Shown here: positions 5,091 to 11,164 of the stretch, piece after piece | Layout: every line of letters starts with the position of its first letter | Numbering within the stretch: position 1 is the stretch's first letter | Source: JBEIVB01 sp040374085 | GTDB taxonomy: Bacteria > Bacteroidota > Bacteroidia > UBA4408 | Direction: 5' to 3' | Assembly (NCBI GenBank): GCA_040374085.1 | Contig: JBEIVB010000070.1 | Location: 1 to 13,305 of the forward strand | Length of the DNA: 13,305 nucleotides | Translations under genes and position numbers: made by a program | Notes under the pieces: model-generated | The model's database searches: none | What the model saw: the letters and a program-made list of their open reading frames with translations, nothing else | Told to the model about the DNA's origin: nothing

Positions 5091-6881
5091 ATGACAGAAA
5101 CTACCCAATCGTTTGAGGCTCTTGGCCTTAAGCCGGCTTTATTGAAAGCCATTGCCGCACTCGGCTACCAAACACCAACGCCCATTCAAGCCCAAGCCAT
5201 ACCGGCCCTGCTGCAAAAGCCGGGCGACCTCATTGGCCTTGCGCAAACCGGCACCGGAAAAACCGCTGCCTTTGGATTGCCATTGATTCAGCTTACCGAC
5301 TTCACCCGTCGCACTCCCCAGGCCCTCATCATCTGCCCCACCCGCGAACTTTGCCTTCAAATAGCGCGCGACCTTACCGGCTTCCTATCTCAAACGCCGG
5401 AAGGCCGAGTTACCGCCATTTACGGTGGTGCCAGCATTGAGGGTCAGATTCGCGACCTTCAGCGCGGAACCCAGGTTGTAGTGGCTACACCGGGCAGAAT
5501 GGTGGATCTCATCAACCGTGGGAAAGTATCGCTTGCCGAAGTAGGCATTGTGGTGCTCGATGAAGCAGACGAAATGCTGAACATGGGTTTCAAAGAAGAC
5601 CTGGACACCATTCTTTCGAAAACCCCCGACCATAAACACACTTGGCTGTTTTCGGCCACCATGGCCGGGGAAGTGGCCCGCATTGCCCGCACTTACATGC
5701 ACCAGCCCATGGAAGTATCCATAGGCAAGCAAAACCAGGGTGCAGCCAACATCGAGCATCACTACTACATCGTTCAAGCCCGCGACCGTTACCTTGCCCT
5801 AAAGCGCATTGTAGATTATTATCCTGAAATTTTCGGCATCGTGTTTTGCCGCACCCGCGCAGAAACTCAAGAGATTGCAGAGAAGCTGATACACGATGGC
5901 TACAACGCAGATGCCTTGCACGGCGACCTGTCTCAAGGCCAGCGGGATGCCGTGATGGCCCGCTACCGTTCCCGCACCCTGCAGGTGTTGGTGGCAACCG
6001 ATGTTGCCGCCCGTGGAATAGACGTGAACAACGTAACGCATGTGATTCATTACAACATACCCGACGATGTAGAAAACTACACCCACCGCAGCGGTCGTAC
6101 TGCAAGAGCCGGCAAATCGGGTATAAGCATTGCCTTATTAAACTTACGCGAAGCCAATCGCATAAAAGAATTGGAGCGCCTTACCCACAGCCGCTTTCAG
6201 CAAAAACTGGTGCCAAACGGTCCGGAAGTATGCGAAAAGCAGCTGTTCAACCTGGTGCGAAAAATTCACGATGCGGAAGTGCGGGAAGAAGAAATCAGCG
6301 ACTTCTTGCCTCCCATCAACGCCATGCTGCAAGACCTCAGCAAAGAGGAGCTCATCAAGCGTATGGTGAGCACCGATTTCAATCGCTTTTTGGAGTATTA
6401 CCAAGATGCGCCCGATTTAAACACCCAGCCTCGCAAGCCAGGGGCAGCCAGCGGAGCGGGGCCTGCCAGAGCCGGAAGACCGGGACGATTGTTCATCAAC
6501 CTGGGCGAAATGGATGGGCTGCACAAGCTTAGCCTCCGCGATTTCCTATGCAAGACCACGCAACTTGAAAAGCACGACATAGGCCGGATAGACCTCAGAG
6601 CCAACTGCGCTTTTTTTGAAGTCGATCCAAGGCTAACCCCTATTGTGAAAGAAGCCTTTGCCCGCAAAGTGAAGTACGGCGATCGGGCCATCCGCATCGA
6701 CGATGCCGACGGAGCACCTCCGGCTCGCACCCGCACCGAAGGAGGTCGTTCAGAAGGAGGCCGTTCGGAAGGAGGTCGTTCGGAAGGAAGACCCTCGTTT
6801 CGTCAAGAAAAACAAGGTAGTTCTTGGGATCGCAAAGGACCGAGCAAGAAAGGCGGATATCCTAAACGTCGTTACGACTGA
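5091..6881 (+). CDS. DEAD-box ATP-dependent RNA helicase (DeaD/CsdA-DbpA type)
   Basis: A 596-residue cytoplasmic RNA helicase that uses ATP to unwind short RNA duplexes, typically in ribosome assembly, cold adaptation or mRNA turnover. From the ATG at 5091, the Q motif (Phe at about 8, then TPTPIQ) comes first. Walker A AQTGTGKT is at 51-58, then PTREL, TPGR, DEAD (157-160) and SAT (188-190). The second RecA domain has ATDVAARGID and HRSGRTARAG (332-341). After a linker, residues about 466-542 match the DbpA RNA-binding domain (RLFINLGEMDGL, CAFFEV). The tail is low-complexity, with three EGGRS repeats and a basic end, likely for unspecific RNA contact. A TTG start at 5040 would lie upstream of the promoter and is rejected. 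It converges on the next gene with a 10-bp overlap. Confidence 0.95.
   Translation: MTETTQSFEALGLKPALLKAIAALGYQTPTPIQAQAIPALLQKPGDLIGLAQTGTGKTAAFGLPLIQLTDFTRRTPQALIICPTRELCLQIARDLTGFLSQTPEGRVTAIYGGASIEGQIRDLQRGTQVVVATPGRMVDLINRGKVSLAEVGIVVLDEADEMLNMGFKEDLDTILSKTPDHKHTWLFSATMAGEVARIARTYMHQPMEVSIGKQNQGAANIEHHYYIVQARDRYLALKRIVDYYPEIFGIVFCRTRAETQEIAEKLIHDGYNADALHGDLSQGQRDAVMARYRSRTLQVLVATDVAARGIDVNNVTHVIHYNIPDDVENYTHRSGRTARAGKSGISIALLNLREANRIKELERLTHSRFQQKLVPNGPEVCEKQLFNLVRKIHDAEVREEEISDFLPPINAMLQDLSKEELIKRMVSTDFNRFLEYYQDAPDLNTQPRKPGAASGAGPARAGRPGRLFINLGEMDGLHKLSLRDFLCKTTQLEKHDIGRIDLRANCAFFEVDPRLTPIVKEAFARKVKYGDRAIRIDDADGAPPARTRTEGGRSEGGRSEGGRSEGRPSFRQEKQGSSWDRKGPSKKGGYPKRRYD
6738..6791 (+). repeat. 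15-bp tandem repeat coding EGGRS units in the helicase tail
   Basis: Three consecutive 15-base units (6738-6752, 6753-6767, 6768-6782), differing at only a few positions, are followed by a partial copy (GAAGGAAGA, 6783-6791). They encode EGGRS-EGGRS-EGGRS-EGR. The near identity at DNA level suggests recent slippage, so copy number may vary between strains. Confidence 0.85.
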
Positions 6882-7900
6882 GTTGAACCTCCGGGACGGA
6901 ATGCCTGGAGCACTCCCTTTACCGAAACTGCATTCAAAGGTAGTTCCAGCACCACGTGCAGGTAACTGAGCAGCAGTAATGCCACGAAACCGGTGCGGTA
7001 ATCCACGGCATACAAGGCAACGGAGGCCAACCAAACAAGCAGGGTTACCCAAATCCAGGTTTTGGAAACCTCGTGCCAACGGATGATGCGGGTTTTGGAA
7101 AACCAATTGAGGTAATGGTAGGTGTATGCAAACGCTACCAGACGCTGAAGGCGAAGGAACTGTCCTGCATCCAAGGTTCCATGCATGACGCCGCTGATGC
7201 GCCCCATAATTTGGGGCAAACGATCGAAGGATGTTGCGGTTATGTGGGCCAGGCTTTGGGGAAGAGCAGGTCGGCTGAAATTCTCAGGTAAAAAGCACAC
7301 CAACACTCCGAGCACCAGCATGAGTACTGCATTCAAATGCCCTAAGCGGCTTCCGCTTTTTATTGCACCATACCACATGAACAGGGCGGTAAAGGCATAC
7401 ACATGAATCAAGGTTGGTAAGAGCAGAAGAAAAACACCGTATGCGGGCAAAAACGCATAGCCCAAAACGGCTCCGGCTCCGCCCAAGGCTAAGGCAAGTT
7501 GTCTTTTAGATTTTGGCAGGAGGGCAAAAACTGCAGCAGCCACCACCGTAAAACCAGCCAGCACAGCAAACACATGGTAGGTCCAATACCAAATGGTTGC
7601 ATTAAGCAAGGCATGCTTGGGATCGCGGTCCTGGAGGTGCAGCACAACCGCCAACACCACTCCAATAAAACCCAGTCCGGCCAACACCCACCCATCGCTT
7701 TTCGATTGCGTAAAATACCTGCGCCGATGCAGCCAGCCTATTTCGGTGAGGTAATGCAATGGCCCCAAAACGGCATAAGAAAAAAGAAACAACTCAAAGG
7801 GAATCCAAACCGCCACCACAGCCGAAAGCAACAACAACATAAGGTTGAGGCGATCGATGGAATCAGATTTGGCAAGGGGCATGATAAAAAGGTCGGGCAA
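6872..7900 (-). CDS. Polytopic membrane protein of unknown function, histidine-rich
   Basis: A 342-residue integral membrane protein with about eight to ten hydrophobic segments. I do not recognise a named family. Notable features are histidines and acids in or beside the membrane segments: GPLHYLTE (His49, Glu53), YWTYHV (His109), LIHVYAF (His166), GVMHGT (His240), YTYHYLNWFSK (His262) and LHVVLELPLN (His315, Glu319). Such a pattern occurs in membrane di-iron enzymes and in the Brp/Blh carotene-cleaving family, but I see no diagnostic motif of either. A transporter is equally possible. The ATG at 7900 is used; Met7 at 7882 is an alternative. The gene's stop lies inside the 3' end of the helicase gene. 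It has its own promoter-like box, shared in a divergent region with the HNH gene, and appears monocistronic. Confidence 0.8.
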   Translation of the reverse strand: MPDLFIMPLAKSDSIDRLNLMLLLLSAVVAVWIPFELFLFSYAVLGPLHYLTEIGWLHRRRYFTQSKSDGWVLAGLGFIGVVLAVVLHLQDRDPKHALLNATIWYWTYHVFAVLAGFTVVAAAVFALLPKSKRQLALALGGAGAVLGYAFLPAYGVFLLLLPTLIHVYAFTALFMWYGAIKSGSRLGHLNAVLMLVLGVLVCFLPENFSRPALPQSLAHITATSFDRLPQIMGRISGVMHGTLDAGQFLRLQRLVAFAYTYHYLNWFSKTRIIRWHEVSKTWIWVTLLVWLASVALYAVDYRTGFVALLLLSYLHVVLELPLNAVSVKGVLQAFRPGGSTQS

Positions 7901-7931
7901 AGAATGAACGATGTTTCCTTGAAACTTCTGC

Positions 7932-7939
7932 CAAAACTA
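7932..7939 (-). promoter_or_regulatory. -7 box for the histidine-rich membrane protein gene
   Basis: The minus strand reads TAGTTTTG, an exact TAnnTTTG match, ending 31 bases before the ATG at 7900. This would give a leader of about 28 nt. No TTG -33 partner is obvious. The rest of the 137-base divergent region to 8038 is A/T-rich and shows no clear promoter for the HNH gene. Confidence 0.45.
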
Positions 7940-8037
7940 CAAGTTTACCCTTAATGATTAAGCCGTTTGATTTTTGTTAATTTGGTGTTGAACTTGAGCC
8001 ACAAAATTTCATTGATAACATTCAATACCAGCCATTC

Positions 8038-8754
8038 ATGAACCACGAAGAGATACGTGCGCACAATGCGCGCATAAAGGAAAAGTACCTTCTGGATTTC
8101 CGTTTAAAGTTTGGAGAAGCCGCACATTACCTCGAGCAATCCGTAAAAAAACTGCTGGAGGAAGACGTGGAAAGTGCCGCTCGGCTTTTCGAAGAAAACC
8201 CGGTGATTCGCTACCGCAAAGGAGACCGGGTGCCCCAAGATTACCTTCAATTGGGAAGACTGAAAAAACTGGATTTAGGAGCCAAGAAAAACAACCCCAA
8301 CGTAAGGGAGCGCGACAAGTTTGAGGTATTCCGGCGCGACCATTATCAGTGCCGGTATACCGGAATAAAACTCATTACCCACCCCATGCTGGAATTGCTT
8401 TCTTACCTCCTACCCAGCCAATTCCCTTACCACAATCCACCGCATGGGAGCGATTCGGGAGCCAAGAACACCCACCTGCTGGTATGGGTGCTGTGGCCGA
8501 GTGTAGATCATATCCTTCCGGTGAGTCAGGGAGGCCTCAATGAAATGAGCAATTACACCACCGCAAACAGCAAATTCAACATGTTCAAAGGCAACATTCT
8601 GAACGAGCATTTGGGTTTGGATTTTGTAGATGCCGGAGATACGAACTGGAAAGGCCTGGAGAATGAATATCAGGCTTTACTGATAAAATTCCGAGAACAA
8701 ATTCCATACAACCGCTTGGAAAAGCTGGAAACTTGGGCCGCCCTCATGAAATAA
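8038..8754 (+). CDS. HNH-nuclease-like protein without the usual zinc cysteines
   Basis: A 238-residue protein with the outline of an HNH (beta-beta-alpha metal) nuclease. RRDHYQCRYTG (99-109) stands where HNH proteins usually have RDxYxCxYCG. VDHILPVSQGG (156-166) supplies the catalytic Asp157-His158 pair. SNYTTANSKFNMFKGN (171-186) replaces the usual N-x-x-x-x-C-x-x-C-N-x-x-KG block. The three later zinc-binding cysteines are thus absent and only Cys105 remains. About 45 residues lie between the two halves, longer than usual. The N-terminal 90 residues are helical and charged, with no recognised domain. No methyltransferase, integrase or intron is adjacent, so this does not look like a restriction system or homing unit. 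Function is unknown; a nuclease or a degenerate HNH fold are both possible. It stands alone, convergent with the next gene. Confidence 0.78.
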   Translation: MNHEEIRAHNARIKEKYLLDFRLKFGEAAHYLEQSVKKLLEEDVESAARLFEENPVIRYRKGDRVPQDYLQLGRLKKLDLGAKKNNPNVRERDKFEVFRRDHYQCRYTGIKLITHPMLELLSYLLPSQFPYHNPPHGSDSGAKNTHLLVWVLWPSVDHILPVSQGGLNEMSNYTTANSKFNMFKGNILNEHLGLDFVDAGDTNWKGLENEYQALLIKFREQIPYNRLEKLETWAALMK

Positions 8755-8777
8755 CCTTTGGCAAAACCGAATCCCAA

Positions 8778-8810
8778 GCAGAAAACCTTCTGCAGCGGGT
8801 TGCCTCAACC
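8778..8810. other. Two small hairpins between convergent genes
   Basis: GCAGAA (8778-8783) pairs with TTCTGC (8788-8793) around an AACC loop. GGTTG (8798-8802) pairs with CAACC (8806-8810), the second overlapping the stop codon of the minus-strand gene. They sit exactly at the junction of two convergent genes, a place for a bidirectional terminator, but neither strand has a T tract after them. Confidence 0.35.
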
Positions 8811-9287
8811 AACCTGCTCTGCCTCCAACTCCGGTTGGGGTTTAGGCTGGGCCTTTGCTTGAAACTGGGGCCGGTGGCTCCGAACAATTAGGGCCGGAGC
8901 ATCGAATGGCCGAATGGTTAAAAACCAAATGGTGAAACCGGCGGTGGAGATGTGCATAAGCTCCAAAAGGATGATCACTTTCCCAGGCAGTCCGGGAACC
9001 GAAAAGGGGCTGAAGAAAGAGCCCATTAGAACCATAGCCGCAAGGGTGTGAAAAAAACGAACCGGCTGGGAGGAGAAGCGCTGCAAAAGCCAAAACAAAA
9101 CTGGGGCCAACACTCCGGGAATAAGGGTGGAAAGAACCACATGGTGTAAGCCCAAGGGTTGGTTGTCCCACAAAACAGGTCCTGAAACAGGAACCCAATC
9201 GAACAAAATGCCGGCTTGAAAAAACACCGCGTTAAGTGCCAAGTTTACCAACAAGGCATAGAAGCCAAATTTAAAAGTAGAGATCAT
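8805..9287 (-). CDS. Four-helix integral membrane protein of unknown function (DUF6069-like)
   Basis: A 160-residue inner-membrane protein with four predicted helices at about 5-27, 48-69, 78-98 and 103-125. It ends in a hydrophilic tail of about 35 residues rich in Gln, Pro, Lys and Glu (QAKAQPKPQPELEAE). A proline-containing second helix, a short loop before helix 3, and a LLELMH sequence (108-112) in helix 4 recall the small four-TM proteins grouped as DUF6069, for which no function is known. I hold that comparison loosely. It is divergently transcribed from the rhodanese operon and convergent with the HNH gene. A promoter-like pair lies 26 to 59 bases upstream. Confidence 0.75.
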   Translation of the reverse strand: MISTFKFGFYALLVNLALNAVFFQAGILFDWVPVSGPVLWDNQPLGLHHVVLSTLIPGVLAPVLFWLLQRFSSQPVRFFHTLAAMVLMGSFFSPFSVPGLPGKVIILLELMHISTAGFTIWFLTIRPFDAPALIVRSHRPQFQAKAQPKPQPELEAEQVG

Positions 9288-9312
9288 GGTTTACTGATAT
9301 AAGGGTTAACAA

Positions 9313-9346
9313 CAAAAGATACGTTTGCCCTAACAAGATAGTCAAA
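9313..9346 (-). promoter_or_regulatory. Possible promoter of the four-helix membrane protein gene
   Basis: On the minus strand a TTTG (9346-9343) is followed after 21 bases by TATCTTTTG (9321-9313), close to the TTTG / TAnnTTTG pattern but with one extra base in the -7 element. The leader would be about 20 nt. The match is imperfect. Confidence 0.4.
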
Positions 9347-9424
9347 CTCCAGCAACAAATTCCAATTGTTTGAAAAAAAGGCAAAAACCGCTGCCGTTCC
9401 AACCTGCCTATCGAGGCATTGCTG

Positions 9425-9432
9425 TAGCTTTG
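9425..9432 (+). promoter_or_regulatory. Promoter of the rhodanese-kmo operon, -7 box TAGCTTTG
   Basis: TAGCTTTG matches TAnnTTTG exactly and ends 17 bases before the ATG at 9450, giving a leader of about 14 nt. No TTG -33 element lies at the expected distance. It is the only good box found before the three-gene run, so it may drive all of it. Confidence 0.5.
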
Positions 9433-9449
9433 TTGTTCACTTTTAAAGC

Positions 9450-9767
9450 ATGAAAGAAATTACCGTTACCGAGCTTCGGGACATGCAGGTCAGAGGCGAC
9501 GCATTTGTTTTGATTGATGTACGCGAGGCTCATGAGCACGAAGCTGCCCAAATGGGCGGCACCCTTATTCCTATGGGTGAGGTAGGCGATCACCTTTCCG
9601 AAATTCCAACCTCTGGAACCGTAGTGGTGCATTGCCGCAGCGGGGCGCGCTCTGCCGCGGTCATTAAAATGCTGGAAGATCAGCATGGCTATACCAATCT
9701 GTACAACCTCAAGGGAGGCATTATGGCTTGGAGCCGAGAGATAGACCCCAGCATTTCGGTTTCTTAG
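9450..9767 (+). CDS. Single-domain rhodanese-like sulfurtransferase
   Basis: A 105-residue cytoplasmic protein consisting of one rhodanese fold. FVLIDVREAHEHEAAQMGG (19-37) is the typical DVRxxxEx...G block. The active-site loop is HCRSGARSA (61-69), with catalytic Cys62 able to carry a persulfide. The six-residue loop after the cysteine (CRSGAR) fits sulfur transferases of the GlpE/PspE size class rather than Cdc25-type phosphatases. MAWSREID near the end matches the family's GG-x-x-AW motif. No signal peptide is present. It precedes kynurenine 3-monooxygenase by 13 bases and is probably co-transcribed with it, though no metabolic link between the two is obvious. Such single-domain rhodaneses are widespread and their sulfur acceptors are often unknown. 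Confidence 0.93.
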   Translation: MKEITVTELRDMQVRGDAFVLIDVREAHEHEAAQMGGTLIPMGEVGDHLSEIPTSGTVVVHCRSGARSAAVIKMLEDQHGYTNLYNLKGGIMAWSREIDPSISVS

Positions 9768-9780
9768 CACAACGCACCCC

Positions 9781-11130
9781 ATGGAAAAGCAAACGGCCGC
9801 CATTGCGGGCGGTGGACTGGTTGGCTCAATGCTGGCCCTCTATCTGGCTCGTGCCGGCTATCAGGTAGAAGTATTTGAGCGCCGTCCCGATATGCGCACC
9901 ACCCAAGGCTATCAAGGGCGTTCGATCAACCTGGCTTTGAGCGACCGTGGCTGGCTCTCGCTTAAGGAGCTGGGCTTAGAGGAGCGCATTCGCGAGATTG
10001 CCTTGCCCATGCAGGGTCGCATGCTGCACCAACCCGATGGAACGGTAACCTTTCAACCTTATGGCAAAGGAGAACAGGCCATCTACAGCGTAAGCCGCAG
10101 CGCCATCAACATGGCCCTTATGGATGCAGCAGAAGCCCATACTTCCGTAACCTTTCATTTTGAACACCGCTGCGAAGCCGTGCAGTTTGACGAGCGCCGA
10201 GTGCGGTTTTCGGGTCCCGACGGCAGCACCCAAACCCGTAACCCAAACCTAATGTTTGGAGCCGATGGGGCTTTCTCGGCCACCCGCCTCTCCAAGCAAC
10301 TGGGCAGCGATCTTTTTCAATATCAGCAATACTACATAGACTGCGGCTATAAGGAACTGCACATACCGGCCGGACCCAACGGAACCTTTCTGCTCGACCC
10401 AAATGCCTTGCACATCTGGCCTCGCGGAAAGTTTATGATGATTGCCTTGCCCAACCCGGGAGGAGACTTTACGTGCACCCTTTTCTTTCCCTTCGAGGGT
10501 CCAAGCGGTTTCAATACCCTAAGTACACCCGAAGTGGTGATGCCCTTCTTTGAGGAGCACTTTGCGGACGCGGTGCCCCTTATGCCCACCTTGCTGGAGG
10601 ATTTTTTCCGCAACCCAACATCCAGCTTGGTTACCGTTAAGTGCTTTCCGTGGGTGTACCAAGATTGGTTTGGTTTGATTGGCGACGCAGCCCACGCCAT
10701 CGTTCCCTTTTTCGGGCAAGGCATGAACTGTGGTTTTGAAGACTGCCGCGTGTTGAGCGGCCTCATTTCAGACCACCAGCACAACTGGGGTGCCATTATG
10801 CCGGCTTACGAAGCGCTGCGCAAGCCCGATGGAGATGCCATTGCCGATCTCGCCATTCAGAACTTCGAAGAAATGAGCAACCGTGTGGCCGACCCTCGCT
10901 TTTTACTTCAGAAAAAAATCGAGGCCTGGTTTCACGACCGCCATCCCGATTCCTGGATTCCCGCATACACCCAGGTGGCCTTCAGTCCAAACATCCGCTA
11001 TTCAGAGGCACTGGCCAACGGAAGGCGGCAGGAAGCCATTATGCAGGAAGTGCTGGCATTGCCGGGCATAGAGCAGAATTGGCAAACTGAAGCCGTTGAG
11101 CAACTCATGCGGGAACGCATAGAGGTCTAA
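9781..11130 (+). CDS. kmo: Kynurenine 3-monooxygenase (FAD-dependent)
   Basis: A 449-residue flavoprotein hydroxylase that converts L-kynurenine to 3-hydroxykynurenine with NADPH and O2, a step in tryptophan breakdown and de novo NAD synthesis. The FAD-binding GGGLVG (10-15) begins the N-terminal Rossmann fold, with GRSINLALS (46-54) behind it. The second FAD motif GDAAHAIVPFFGQGMN is at 301-316. Arg80, Tyr94, Asn361 and Tyr396 stand in the context and spacing of the substrate-binding Arg84, Tyr98, Asn369 and Tyr404 of the Pseudomonas fluorescens enzyme, so substrate specificity is well supported. No kynureninase, tryptophan dioxygenase or hydroxyanthranilate dioxygenase lies in the window. 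The gene sits between a rhodanese (13-base gap) and a TonB receptor (34-base gap) and is probably part of one transcript. Confidence 0.95.
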   Translation: MEKQTAAIAGGGLVGSMLALYLARAGYQVEVFERRPDMRTTQGYQGRSINLALSDRGWLSLKELGLEERIREIALPMQGRMLHQPDGTVTFQPYGKGEQAIYSVSRSAINMALMDAAEAHTSVTFHFEHRCEAVQFDERRVRFSGPDGSTQTRNPNLMFGADGAFSATRLSKQLGSDLFQYQQYYIDCGYKELHIPAGPNGTFLLDPNALHIWPRGKFMMIALPNPGGDFTCTLFFPFEGPSGFNTLSTPEVVMPFFEEHFADAVPLMPTLLEDFFRNPTSSLVTVKCFPWVYQDWFGLIGDAAHAIVPFFGQGMNCGFEDCRVLSGLISDHQHNWGAIMPAYEALRKPDGDAIADLAIQNFEEMSNRVADPRFLLQKKIEAWFHDRHPDSWIPAYTQVAFSPNIRYSEALANGRRQEAIMQEVLALPGIEQNWQTEAVEQLMRERIEV

Positions 11131-11164
11131 AAAACAATTTCGGTTTTCAGGTGTTTGTGTAAGC

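Noticed and set aside
5590..6105. 171-codon open frame on the minus strand
   Set aside because: Lies fully opposite conserved helicase motifs; its Cys/Arg-rich translation looks like no protein and it has no promoter.
8038..8754. HNH gene as part of a restriction-modification system
   Set aside because: No methyltransferase or specificity gene is adjacent; the neighbours are two membrane proteins in the opposite direction.
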